The notes beneath the pieces are model-generated. The model worked only from the letters and a program-made list of their open reading frames with translations, was not told the origin of the DNA and did no database searches. A stretch of 64,000 nt of DNA from Melieria omissa (Eukaryota > Arthropoda > Insecta > Diptera > Ulidiidae), in assembly GCA_963971225.1 (NCBI GenBank), contig OZ020267.1:30953798-31017797 (forward strand), in the 5' to 3' direction. The position numbers and the translations under genes are program-made. Shown piece after piece: positions 34,536 through 46,353 of this stretch (position 1 is the first letter of the stretch; each line of letters opens with the position of its first letter).

Positions 34536-35865
34536 TTACATATAAACATATTATGCCCTTTGGTGCATATAAAAAATTACTTAGTTCTTAAATTTTCATA
34601 AAGCTTATCTTAATGACTCATTTCATAAAGATTATTTAAAAAAATCTGCATACCGTTTACAAGTGACACCTAAAGCCATTCAAATATGAATTATTGTCGC
34701 TAAATTCGGGCCACCACACTTTGTACACACATACCTACAACTGTTTTGTAGCTATTCAAGTCTTATCGCACACACAGTTGATTATATTTAAATTGCAAAG
34801 CGAGATAACCTACCTCTGCCCAACTCGGCTCGGCGATAAGCAATTCAATTGTGTGCCCATTTGGCTGATACCTTCATACCTCGTACGCACATTGTCTCTC
34901 ACCATATTCACATAAAAGTTCCAGCACAAATATGGCCGAGTGATTGATATGCAGCTCCAACAGTGCGCAGATAAAGCACGAACACACATACACTGCCGCA
35001 CCTACACACTCGCAGCCATTCAACCAGTAACACCAAAGTTGAGTTGAGTCATTGTGTTTGCCATGTTGACGAAGCATGTTGGCCAAAACAACATTGACAG
35101 GCATTCGTACCTCTTCCCTGCGGCGCCTAAGCAAGAAAAATACGCTGCGCTATGAAATCTTTACAAATTGTCAATAGATATAGTGAGTGTGTGTTGTTGC
35201 TATTGCGAGCTAAATGACAGATTTTATGTGCTGCGCGACAATGCGTTGTACATTTATATTTCTATTCGATTTGTATTCCTGTTACGACCCACAACACAGC
35301 GAAACGGAATGAAAGCGAAAGCGCGAGAGTGACAGTGTCAGAGGGGAATTTGAAAAATTGCAAAATATTTTTCACAGGCTTTAAGTGTTTTCGAAAACAC
35401 ATTCAATATGGGCTAATAACAATGGCTGACTGCCGCACGCGCCTCAACACTGCTCGACGGCACTCGAGCGCATTGCAATTCGTTCCACTCGTGCAACGCG
35501 CCGATCCAAAGACCAACCGTGCCGCTCCATAGGCAATTCGCAACCCCAATCAATTGGCGCTCGACACCGCACTCATTGTCGCACTTGTGCACGCACACAC
35601 GCACACAAAGTTGAACACAGCGCCATACGAGGGTAGCACAATAAGTTCATGCATTGCTCTTGAGTTCTTTAAGAATTGACTCCATTTGAGTCGAAGGTGT
35701 AACTGAAGTGTAAAGAAAAAGAGCCTCGGAAATAGTTTTTTGCTTTCTGTTTCATGATATCCTTTGAGTTATGAAACAGGAAAAGTGCGTATTTCAAGTT
35801 CGCCAAGTTAACCAAAAGTTCAATTTGAGAATTTTCGAAGTTTTCTAATCGAAAGTGTACGAGTG
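34536..35865. other. Unique DNA
   Basis: No gene or repeat recognised. GC-richer and CpG-containing DNA lies at 35280-35620, with short open frames only. Confidence 0.4.
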
Positions 35866-35869
35866 TGTT

Positions 35870-35960
35870 TTAACCCTTTCCGACATGAAAATAAACCCGT
35901 TCTGTATGAATTGTATGGGCTGTAGTCCAATATATTGGACATTGTGACTGAAAGGGTTAA
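35870..35960 (+). mobile_element. 83-bp TTAA MITE, copy B
   Basis: TTAA at 35870-35873 and 35957-35960 flank the same 83 bp as copy A, with no difference I can see. Confidence 0.92.
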
Positions 35961-36595
35961 AGTATTTCGTTGCTGAAAGGTTTTTGTCCTTTAGACCAAA
36001 TGTGATATTTTTCTTCGGATTCAATCATTGTAAATGCAATGGTTTTCCAATGGTTTAATTTCCAAATTTTTATTTTTGATACCAATTTTAAATTAAATGT
36101 AGAGTAGAATTCTCAGTTTTGCAAATTTCAAGAAAACATTAAATGCAAAAATGTTCACATCAAAAATGTTCTTAATCTACATTGAAATTTTTAACAACTT
36201 TTTGCCAACCATATATTTTTAAAATTTTTTTTAGTCAAAAGACTAGAAAACAGAAAACAAGTGTCAGTGTTGCCAGATCAGAAGATTTCATTCTAGAATT
36301 AGGATATTCTTGGCTTTTTAGATGCATTTTTAGGAGAAAGAGTTGTTTAGAAGAAAGTTTCGGATATTTCTATTTTATATTAGGGGATTTTTCGAATTCT
36401 TAGTGGATTTTCGGGAGATTTTTGTATAACGAAGTATTGGGAACACTGGCAACAAAACATATTTTAATAGACAACCCACCCTATTGTGTTAAAAACTTGT
36501 AAGCTTACAAAATGTAAGCTCGTTCTATCTCGTTCTCACTTATTGCTGTCACCATGAAATTCCGAAAAAAAATGACACTTTTTGTTTAACCCTTT

Positions 36596-36674
36596 CAGTC
36601 ACAATGTCCAATATATTGGACTACAGCCCATACAATTCATACAGCCCGTTTCATTTTCATGTCGGAAAGGAATA
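36596..36674 (-). mobile_element. 83-bp TTAA MITE, copy D, diverged
   Basis: Reverse orientation; starts TTAACCCTTTCAGTCACAAT. It differs from the other three copies in the ACAGCCCGTTTCAT segment and at its far end, where GGAAAGG is followed by AATAA instead of GGTTAA. Nested in the hAT element. Confidence 0.85.
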
Positions 36675-36761
36675 ATTCATTTTGTATATGTTTTGTTTTT
36701 GTAAAGTATTTTTTATTAAGCTGGAGACGGACAGAAAAGGCTGCAAAAAAAATTATATATA

Positions 36762-37003
36762 TACAGTCGTGTCTGGGTATAGTGAACCCCCTATATAGTG
36801 AACACCTCGATATAGTATACACCCAAATTTTGACATCGAGCCTCTAAATATAGAAGAAAATTTTCAAGCAAAAAACAAAAAGTGTATTTTGAGCAAATAA
36901 AACGAGTTTTTGAACAAAAATGTTAACCTTGATATAGTGAACAACCTCAATACAGTGAACAGGTCTTGCAATAATTAGTTCACTATATCCAGACACCATT
37001 GTA
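36762..37003. mobile_element. pogo/Tigger-type MITE, 238 bp
   Basis: Inverted ends of about 25 bases, GTGTCTGGGTATAGTGAAC and GTTCACTATATCCAGACAC, are flanked by TA on both sides. The phrase TATAGTGAAC recurs inside. TA target and this type of end fit the pogo branch of Tc1/mariner. It lies inside the hAT element. Confidence 0.8.
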
Positions 37004-37384
37004 TTTTATTTTTTTTATGAGAAGTTCAATTCCTTTAAAGAGACGAAAATTTTAAAAAATATCTTAGGAGATTTTTTTAACTTTTGGTAGGAAATTTTAG
37101 TATTGTTGAAGATTTAGGGGAAAGTAATTTCAGGCATCTGGCAACACTGACAAGTGTTTCAATTTTTTTAACATAAAACTTCCGCATTAATAAATTTTTT
37201 TTTATAAATTTGTGAAGGTTTTCTCAGTTGAACTTTAACCTTTAAAATGGCATCAAAATCTTTAAAATCTGAGATTATAATTTTTCTAAATTTTATTTAT
37301 GGAACAAATCACTATGGAATGTGTTAAAAGTTAAAAAATTTTGTGAGCTATGCAACTTTGGGCCTCCAACGAGTATTCATTGTA

Positions 37385-37495
37385 GTTTTTTTGTTTTTGT
37401 AAGAATGTTTGATTGGTGTTTTTGTAAGAATTTGGTTTTTTTTTTGTAAGAATATTTGTTTTTTTTTGTAAGAATTTTTTTTTTACACATTCGAA
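37385..37495 (+). repeat. T-rich minisatellite with GTAAGAAT
   Basis: GTAAGAAT occurs at 37399, 37424, 37446 and 37468, separated by T-rich spacers, a period of 22-25 bp. Confidence 0.75.
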
Positions 37496-39600
37496 ATCAC
37501 CAACAAATATTTAGCAGTTTTTCTGCCAACCCTCGTTGCTCAGATGTGTAGAGCAACGGGAGCCACAGTAGCAGCTGCTGCTGCAAAAATAACAACAACA
37601 CATGGCACCACCTCGACACGCATGTCTCACATACATTTGAATTTATTTTTGGAAAATTATTTTGGTACGTTTTCCTTTATTTTCGCTCCGTTTTGCTGCG
37701 CATCGTTGCGCCGCACATCTATTTGTGGCGCCGCGCCCGCAGCATTGCTGTGTTCTCTCAGCCATTTTATGGCATTGATAAGCAATGGCAAACGCATCAC
37801 GGCCAAGGGTAAGTAAACGGAATGTATATATGTATGTGTGTGTGTGTGTGCATTGTGTGTGTGTGTGTGTGTGTGTGAGTGGAGCGTAAATTTGTTGCAA
37901 AATTAGAATTTGCTTAATTGCTTTGGGGGCTGACGTTGTCTCCTAAAGAGGCAATGGCAGCATAAACGCATAGACACACGCTTGGTGTGGCGACTGACTG
38001 ACCGTCATTGGAATGTAGATTGAGCACAAGTGTCCTTTCTAGATGTCTCTATGTGTATATGTGTGAGTGTGTGTCACTAGTTAGGGAAAGAAGTTCAATT
38101 AAATTTAATGTGATTAAATGCAGAACGCCTTTTGCATGAAATGGTGCGAAATTGTGCAGTCACAGCAACGGTTTACAAAAGCCGCATTAAAAGCTTGTAA
38201 AATAATAAAAAAAGATTGCAAGTAATTAAACAAAACGTTTAAGATTCTTATGACTGCATTTATTATAAAAGTCAGACAGTTAAATGAAACAGAAATTATA
38301 AGCAATTTCAAGTAATGTTTGACATAAAACTTGCAGAAATTTTTTCCATAGAATGAACTTATACAAGCATGCAAAAATATATATAATATATAAGAATATA
38401 ATATCTTAATCTCCAACTAGTCTTCTAGTTATGAAACCCACTTTTCAATATTTGTCACTTTTTCACTAATCACTTATCTCCAAGTTGACTTGAATTGCTT
38501 ATAAAAATTGCACTTAAATTTCTCAGCAACTTGAACCTGCAGCTGCTCGTGCTTTTGACTTTTTCGCCTCATCACTTTCAATCTGCATAATTCCCCCCTA
38601 CACTCTTCCCCACACACGCAATCGAAACGACCATAAACTCCACTTTTGCAACAGTTTTGCCAGAGTCCAGAAAACTTTGTGTCACTTTGTGTCCGCCTCG
38701 TGTTTGTTGGCCACTTGGCCAACGTGTGGACCTGTGCACGTTTTACAGCAACAGTAATTTATCATGGAAATTGAACGCTTCAACGTCACATGGTCACACT
38801 TTGCAACGACAGCAAAGCGCGGCATAAACAAGTTAAAAATAAAGTGAGCAAAAACTGTAATAAAACGAACAGCGTTTTCATCCGTTTTTGTTTTTTATTT
38901 CTTTTTAAAAAGAAAGTTGCAAAGTTTGCAACGCCCACTATACTAAAACATGTTGATTGTGGTTGTTGTTGTTGTTGTTGTCTAGTCTTCAGTCTATGGC
39001 TTGACATGTTGTTTGTGGCCTGCCCACTTGTACTCGCCTCTGTTGTGTGTTCTCGCGTCGCACGTATCTGCATTAAGGTAATAAAATTGTCAACTACTGA
39101 CGTTTCTATGCGTTTCTGATCGCGCGTGCATGTGTTGGTGTGTATGTTTGTGGGTGTTTGACTGACGCACTTAATGGTTGATTTGATGGGCATGGCAAAA
39201 GTCTGACACCACATTGGCTCAAACAGCTCAATACACAACACTGCATTCTTGGCCGACTTTGAAAAACTTGCAGTGAAAGTTAAGTTTAAAAAGTTGCTAC
39301 TGAAATTTCCACAACTTGGGCTGTTTTCAAACTTGATTTCAATTAATGTTGCTTGAATTTTGTTTGCTTGTAAACTTTGCTTTTTTTCATATGCAAAAAA
39401 CATCACGAAAGTTGTCATCAAAGCTTTGCAATGTTTGTATTTTTCACTAACGTTGGAAAGTTGCTTTCAACTGAATCTTATTATGGCGATTTTTTTTAAT
39501 AGATCTTAGCTTCAATGTTTTAAATGATTATTGAAAATCATAATTTGTTCATAATGTTTGAATTGTATTGATATATATGCAGTTAAATAAATAATTGGGT
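37496..39600. other. Unique DNA with GT microsatellite
   Basis: No gene recognised. An interrupted GT repeat runs at 37834-37877 and GTT repeats at 38962-38979. An open frame at 37544-37816 ends beside AAGGGTAAGT, which resembles a splice donor. The predicted protein is low-complexity, so I do not call an exon. A 211-codon minus frame at 38786-39421 has no known domain. Confidence 0.4.
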
Positions 39601-39686
39601 ATGCAGTGGTGTATTGAAAAGAAAAGGGCACATTTCACGGTAGTTCAGTGTTTAGCTTCATAAGACTTCACGTTTCTGACAGAGCT

Positions 39687-40275
39687 TCAGGTTTACTGAT
39701 GAGGCTAAAATAAAGTTGTATGGTTCCGATGTAAAGTAAATTGACTGGAAAAAGGAGAATACGGAGTTAAAAAATAAGAAATAGGCAACCGCAACGCAAC
39801 ATGATGGCGACTCAGTAAATTTTGATATTACACCAGAGATCTCCAATCTATGGAATCCTCTTGTATTGAAACCATTGAATATGTTGCTACAAATGCATGA
39901 ATTGAACAAATGGATTGATTTGAACATTCTAGAACTACTACACCAAAGTTCGCGATAATTCAAAATGTTGCTTGTAATTTGAGTAGAACAGAGTAATGAC
40001 CCAAAACCTTTCCTTATGTAGTGAAATCATGGTTTCTATAGAATGGTCCTAAGCAATAGTCAACCATAATCACCAAACATGAATCTCTTTGAGGATTTTT
40101 GGGAGAAAGTTAAATCGATTTTAAAATAACAAAACTTTCTTAGAAAGACATTAAAAATTATGCTCCCAATACTCTTACTAGTTCCGTTTCAAAGTTTCAA
40201 AAAGTTGGGTCTGACTATTGTGAATGGTTCATAGAGACAGCTGATTGCGGTGGTTCCAGAGAGGTTAGACATCTG
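39687..40275 (+). mobile_element. Tc1-type transposase fossil
   Basis: With frame-shifts and stops, the plus strand reads FTDEAKIKLYGSDVK (first catalytic Asp region), a GDSVNFDITPEISNLWNPLVL-like stretch over 39800-39870, then NDPK...VKSWF and SPNMNLFEDFWEKVKSIL. These match the order of Tc1 family motifs (F.DE.KI..FGSDG, QDNDPKHTS, SPDLNPIENLW). It is heavily degraded, and I could not place the ends. The last about 70 bp recur inverted at 54384-54470. Confidence 0.8.
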
Positions 40276-40559
40276 TCAAAAAGTTTCATCAAATATCGCT
40301 TTGAGTTTATTAAAAAATCTTGTTTTTTACTGTGTCGAATATGGCCAACTTTAGGTTAACTAACTTAACTTATTTAGTTAACTTATTTTTTGTTTTAATT
40401 GGAAGAAAAGTACTCGAGTGCTTGTGGAAGTTTATGGTGACAATCTAACAAATCAAAACATATTTTAATATAATCTAAAATAATTTTTCAAAATGTATTT
40501 TTCGTTTTACCAAGAAAATCTTGGATCACATTCTTTGTTTCTGTGCGTCTATTTCAAGG

Positions 40560-40797
40560 CTGGCTGGCCTCGATAGTCCTGGCTTCTCATACCAAGGGCT
40601 CTAAGTTCGAATCCTAGTTCGAGGTGGTGAAACACTCGTCTTCGGATCCATTCTACCATTCGTTTGAGATGTGTGTTGCATACACGTTTCAAAATAGATG
40701 TAAGGAGGTCGCCATGTCGAAGACCCAAATTCTCACCGAAGCTTACGTCGATCCACAACAACCGCTGGGGATCCATCAACGTTACCTAACCTAACCT
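40560..40797 (+). mobile_element. tRNA-headed SINE with CCTAA tail
   Basis: The head reads GGCCTCGATAGT and later AGTTCGAATCC (box B, 40604-40614), followed by TTCGAGG, which can pair with the start. It aligns with the 6.3 kb element but lacks most of box A. About 230 bp on, the sequence ends in ACCTAACCTAACC, a likely short-repeat tail. Confidence 0.6.
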
Positions 40798-42550
40798 ACT
40801 ATTCGTTCCAACACTCATATCTTGATTCCTTCAATCAATAAATAAGTATGTATGTGCATCAATTCATTATCGAACGTTGTGCGCGCAACATGTTGCACCA
40901 GCTGTCGGCTGTCGTCTGTCATACTGTCAACGTACAATTAATTGCTGCACATGTCCAACAGAATAAACAAACAAACAAGCAAGCGCACCGGAAATATGAC
41001 ATGCTGCATGCAACATGCCAGCAAAGTTGCCTATCATTGCTTCCTTGTTGGCTGTCGCTGTTGCTTACGGTCCGCTTACGATGTCATATGTTGTCACTGG
41101 GCTGCGACAAAAAGCGAACGAACGCAACGCGCGCACGTCTGGCTATGGACTGCCGTGGCAGCGTTAACGCACTGCGATGACTGGCATGGTTGGCATATAA
41201 ATTGACTAAAAACAACCACCACGGCTCATCCTTTCGCCCAGCCCCGAACAATCAATCCAGTCCAACGCCCCCCAAATGCTGACAGTAAAGCGACAAAAAC
41301 TCATACTCAAACTTGATGTGGGTTGAATAATCACAGTTGGCTTGCGTTTCCCCCGACATACGTGTCGTATACGCAACATTATTTTATATGAGAAAAATTT
41401 GTTACGCATACGCCCTGAAGTCTAGCGTTGGCTAAACGCTTCCGCAATGCCATTTTTAAAACGAGAAATGTGCACACTACATTTTTGTGTTGTTGTTGTT
41501 GTTTCTTTGCGCAGCAACATAAACATTGGCTGCTTGTTGCCAATGGAGGAGGACGACAGCCACAGCGTCTAACATGTGGCACACATGGCACAAAATCGAT
41601 ACTTGGCAATTTTTGGCTGACAATCTTGTGCTTGCCGCCTCGCTTGCTTTCAACTTCTCTTGGTTTTTTTTAGCAACTGGTTTTATTTTTTGTGCTGCTT
41701 TGCCCGCCAGCAACCGAAACTTTGCACAACATTGAGTTTGGTGTGCTGGCACTGCAGCTGCTGCTGCTGTTGGTTGCATTGCGCTGCGCACAGTGCAGCG
41801 TTTTCCCAAATTGCAACTTTCAAAAGTTTCAAGAGCTCAGACAGTGTTACAACTGCTCTTACAAGTTGTTGCTGCTGCGGGCATAGTTGCCAGCTGCCAC
41901 TGTTGCTGCCGCAGCCACAATTTTCAGTCTGCTCGCATTTATATTTTTTGCTCTGCTGCTGGTTCTGCTGGCTGCATTGCAATGTTCAGCAGTCTTGTGC
42001 TGCTTATCAGCGTTTCCTTTCAAATTTTATTTCCGTAGCCCATTTATGAAATGCACTAAAAAGAAATAAACAACAAAAAAATGAAGTAAACTGTGAGCAA
42101 CAACTTGCTGTTGTACTCGTAAGAAATTTCAACATATTTTCAAAATTTATTTCTTAAATCATTTTAAAGTTCAAACAATTTCAGCGCAATCTGTTGTTAC
42201 ACTTTAACAAACCAAATTGCCCATAAAAACACATTTGTAGAGAGAAATGAAAATATTTATAAAATTGTTGGCGTTTCGTTGTTGTTTTTGTGTGCTTGTT
42301 AATCTAAATTCATTGCATTTGAATGGTGTCGATTTGTTAATTGTAATTTTTATGAGCATACAAATACATTAGTCGTCTCAGTGACTGCTTACAAGTCAGC
42401 TTATCAGTTGAGACTCATTCATGAGTTTGTGCATTTAATCGGCGCTTGCACGCGTCATCAATGGCAGCGTTGGCATTGAAAGGCCAGCGATAAGATTTGT
42501 TGTAGTTTTATTTATTTAAATTTATTGTTGTAATATTATTGCATTTGGTT
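40798..42550. other. Unique DNA, partly CTG/GTT-rich
   Basis: No gene recognised. 41480-42000 is rich in GTT and CTG triplets and gives many overlapping open frames on both strands (up to 129 codons), as expected from such repeats. Confidence 0.4.
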
Positions 42551-42553
42551 TCA

Positions 42554-42962
42554 TTAACACTAGAACGAACATTGCGGTCATTTTAATAGTTTTTAGGATA
42601 AAATTTTAAAAGGATATTTCCAATACCACTTCGTCCTTTTGTACCAAAACAATAAATGTTCTAAGATTCTAATTTTTCTCTTCATTCAGATTTTTCTCTT
42701 TCATTTGATACCCATATTCTTATTCTACAATGTGCTCAATTTTTAAAATAAATTTGGAAATAAACATTTCCTTGAAATTTCAAAGTCCTTTTAAAAAAAT
42801 CCTGACGTCAAAAAGAAAAACTAAAAACGCAGTTTTACTACATTTGGCCCCTAGTTTCGACAGTATATCGATTTTTTCGTGTGTTTTAAATTTTTTTTGG
42901 TTTTTATAGCACGGTGTAATAAGTGGTTTTGTAGCTACGGAAAACAGTCTTCCTAGTGTTAA
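42554..42962 (+). mobile_element. piggyBac-like MITE copy 2 with foldback fragment inside
   Basis: TTAACACTAGAACGAAC at 42554 and CAGTCTTCCTAGTGTTAA ending 42962 keep both TTAA sites and matching ends. The outer sequence matches 15946-16190. Between about 42660 and 42920 sits a one-armed fragment of the 31.4-32.3 kb foldback family (TCTTTCATTTGATAC, AAGTCCTTTTAAA, ending GCACGGTG). The junction TAATAAGTGG matches the uninterrupted copy. Confidence 0.82.
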
Positions 42963-45045
42963 ACAACCCAAATAAAGAATTCGTTTCATTAATAACAAAT
43001 TTTATTCAAGCTTAAACCATACGCGTTCTACATGTGCAAAAACAACAACAACAACAATTCATTAATTTCGCATTAGGCCCCTCAACACATGTGCGCCACA
43101 TGATTTCCCAATTATCCATAAAGCGCGCCATTTACATCTTTGCTTCGCCATGCTGCCTACCGCCGCCGCCAGCTGCATGCTTTTCATTCATCAGTTGACA
43201 AAACCAACAAAAACAAGCCGCCACCGCCCAACGCAGCTTAGTCAGCACGAGCGTCACAAAGCATTCACCTTCGATTGCGTAAAAACAAAAACCCCCCAGC
43301 CGCACAAAGCACAAATAAAAGACAAACAGAACAGAAAAATACAAAAACAACTCGCATGCAACACAGTTCGCACATCAATGTAACGCAACCTCTGCCTTCC
43401 TTCGTGTGGCACCAGTTGTGCTGCAACAACAAAATAATTTGTAATTTTCATAATTTCGCTCCTTTGGTCGTTGGCTGCCGCTCGGCGCACCGTGGCAAAT
43501 GAAAATATTTTCCGCGCCACGGCAGCAACAAAACGCGCTTTGACCTTATTGCTGCGGCGCTGTGCTCGCATATTTTGTGTTAATTCAGCGGAAGTCTTTC
43601 GACAGCCATTTACAGCATTCGCCGCCAATGTTCAGATTGTGCTGCAGGTTGCCAAAGCGGAAATACATCGCACGCACTCGTCGTCGACAGATGGCCGCAG
43701 TCTCCACACTCTACACTCGACCCAAGTGTTGCGCAAATTTATTTAGTGCGAATGTTTCGTTTCGCTGTCGACCGACAGTTGTTGCTTGCGTTGCGTTGTT
43801 ATTGTGCTCGCTCAGTGATTTCGTGCATTAAATTGTGCTGCAACAGGAAATTTTTTTGCTCAAGAAAAGAACCAAAAAAAAAGGTAAATTGTTGCCCAAA
43901 GTTTTTCTGCTACTTTTGCATTAAACGTTTTGCATGGCGAGCACTTTTCTTTCTTGTGGCCATAACGGCCGTTTGTTGGTCCTCGGTGAAGTGCTCCAAA
44001 CAAGGTTCTTGGTCCAACGAACTAAATTGTTGCTTCACGTATTCAGCAGCACAACAGATGGTCGAATTAAAGCGTTACAGATTATTTAAGGTAGTCGTAT
44101 GTAGTTTCTAGCTGAAATTCCTCAGGAAAATGCCCAACTAAAGCCTCAATTCAAAAGAGCCTCAACTCAAAATCATAAAGAGCGAGATATAAAATTTTTC
44201 AAGTTCTCAAGAGATCAGATCTGGATCTTCTTGAGAGATATTGTTGAGTGCACTGCGACCTTAAGAAATTCGATTGTGCGCACTCAAATATATTGTGGAC
44301 TTAAACTTTATCTGTCACAGTCACAGTTTATATGTAAATCCAGTTTCAGAGAGAAATTCTACAATGGTTGCTAAACCAAGAACTCCTCCCAGATACCCAA
44401 GTACAGAGCATTATTGTAGCATGTGTATTGCAATTTAATTTTCCTGCATCATTCGCCTTCACAAATTCCTGCTTCATAACTTGTTGCGGCTGTTTCGAGT
44501 CCCAGGACACGACATAGATTCCGTGGAATAGGTAGTTATTTCTTTAAATTCTATGAATATTGTAATAAAATTTGTATTTGAATGTGTGAGTTCACTTTTA
44601 TATGTTTTGCTCTATAAGAATATATACATATCTTTGGTGAAAATATTAATAGTTAAATTGATCAGAATTCTTTTAAGTTACGATAGTCTTGTTTTAGTTT
44701 CTTATTTTTAGTAATTTATTAAAAAAAAAAATAGAATCCTACAATGCAGGTTTAACAAGCTTCATTTTTTGTTACGGCTGGTTCGTGTCCCAGGAAAAGA
44801 CATAGATTCCCTGATGCGTCTTGCTGGCAAAATGGGTTCTTCTTTCAGAGCTGCCAACTCCCTTAACTTATCTACAAACGTGTAAAAAGTAATTGGAACG
44901 GCATCTCTTAGGTTTTCTAAAGACTTTTTAAGTTAAACTTAATCTCATCACTTTATAAATGGAGCGATTATATATAAAATTTTAGTAGTTATGTACATAT
45001 AACATTAGCAGGGTCCCGCGGTTTTGCAGCAGGGTCCCGCAAGTT
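42963..45045. other. Unique DNA
   Basis: No gene recognised. 43080-44100 is GC-richer with several 70-124-codon frames on both strands, none with a known domain. A short direct repeat occurs twice, at 44490-44525 and 44775-44815 (GTCCCAGGA.A.GACATAGATTCC). Confidence 0.4.
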
Positions 45046-46040
45046 TCCCTTAACTCTTCGTTGACCTCCTCAGATTTTTATTAAAAAACTCTTCTCTAAT
45101 TATTTCGCATTTGAAGTGCTTTTACCCAGTTTAAATTCAAATGGCCCAAAAAATCGTGTTTCTCCATACAAACTGTTAACCCATTGTTGACCCCGTTTGA
45201 TTTTCGGAAAAACTTAAAACACGTATCGAATTATTTAACATTTGATGTACTGTTATAAAATTTGAAGTCAAATGGCCCAATAAAATCGTGTTTCTCAATA
45301 AAAACTTGTAACGCTTCGCTTACTCGGTATACGAACCTTAACCCATCGTTGACCCCGTTAATATTGGATTTGAAAAAAACATTAAGAAACATGTCAATTA
45401 TTTCTCATTTAAACTAAATTTAAGTCAGTTTCTTCCCCATAGAAAATTTTAACCCTTTGTTGACCCTGATAGATTTTTATTAAAAAAAACAGGTTCAATA
45501 TTTTTTTGTTTCAAGTGTTTTCGGCAGATTTTGATTTAAAAAAAAACTAGTTTCACTATTGTTTTTATCAATTTTGAAGTCAATAAATTTGTCCATAGTC
45601 TTCCTGTATACGAACCTTAACCCATTGTTGACCCCGTTAAATTTTTATTTTAAAATAATTAAAAACATGTCAAATTATTTCTCATTTAAAGTTTTTTACT
45701 TAGTCTTTTCGCTATAGAAAGTTTTAACCCATTGTTGACCCACACAGATTTTTATTTAAAAAAAACAAGTTCAATATTTTTCATATCAAGTGTTTTCATA
45801 AATTTCAAAGTCAATAAATTTATCCATAGTCTTCCTGTATACGAACCTTAACCCATTGTTGACCCCGTTATTAATTAATAATTATTAAATTAATAATTAT
45901 TAAAATATGAATTAGTAATTTGTATCTTAAACTAATTAAAAACATGTCAAATTATTTCTCATTTAAAGCCAATTTACTAAGTTTTTCCCCCATACAAAGT
46001 TTAAACCCATAGTTGACTCCGGCAGATTTTGATTTTCCAA
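45046..46040. repeat. Diverged array with TTAACCCATTGTTGACCCC
   Basis: The motif occurs, with changes, near 45053, 45177, 45339, 45450, 45619, 45725, 45849 and 46002. Intervals are about 110-170 bp. Linked segments include TCCTGTATACGAACC and AATTATTTCTCATTTAAA. There are eight units in all. Confidence 0.8.
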
Positions 46041-46117
46041 AAAAAAAAAACGATTTTCACTATTTTTTATTTCAATTGTTTTCATCAGTTTCGAAGTCAA
46101 TATAATAATAAAACTCC

Positions 46118-46353
46118 TTAACCCTTTCGGGTCCACTGGGATAATACGTCCTAGCAAGTTTTTAATGGCCCTCAAAACAATTATTTAAATCTTACGACCC
46201 ACGCAAAATATTTTTCCGATTTCGGTGTTCCCGCATAAAAGGTTGATTTCAGAATTTGTAGGCATCCAATATAATTTTCTAACCCCAACAAGAGAATATT
46301 TCTACTGAGAGTATTTTGGATTTCAAAATTAAACTCCGTCCCGAAAGGGTTAA
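46118..46353 (-). mobile_element. TTAA MITE, CCCTTTCGGG family, copy 2
   Basis: Both TTAA sites are intact (46118-46121 and 46350-46353). The 228-bp body is the reverse complement of 6360-6594 with scattered differences. It starts CCCTTTCGGGTCC and ends CGTCCCGAAAGGG. Confidence 0.88.

Larger units (their letters stand above)
36257..37157. mobile_element. hAT element, 885 bp, carrying two nested elements
   Basis: Perfect 14-bp ends CAGTGTTGCCAGAT (36265) and ATCTGGCAACACTG (to 37149) are bordered by an exact 8-bp duplication, ACAAGTGT. The interior contains an 83-bp-type TTAA MITE and a pogo-type MITE. AGGATTTTTCGGA-like AT-rich sequence fills the rest. No transposase frame is left. Confidence 0.9.

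Noticed and set aside
37544..37816. Possible coding exon ending at a GTAAGT donor
   Set aside because: The donor-like site is good, but the protein is alanine/threonine-rich low complexity and there is no acceptor or conserved motif to support it.
38786..39421. 211-codon minus-strand open frame
   Set aside because: Contains low-complexity tracts such as QQQQQQPQ from a GTT repeat and no family motif; another frame is open on the plus strand.
40785..40797. Insect telomere repeat (TTAGG/CCTAA)
   Set aside because: Only two to three units beside a SINE-like body; flies have lost this telomere type, so a SINE tail is simpler.
43471..43746. Coding exon in GC-richer DNA
   Set aside because: 91-codon frame without a domain; overlapping frames on both strands are similar in length.
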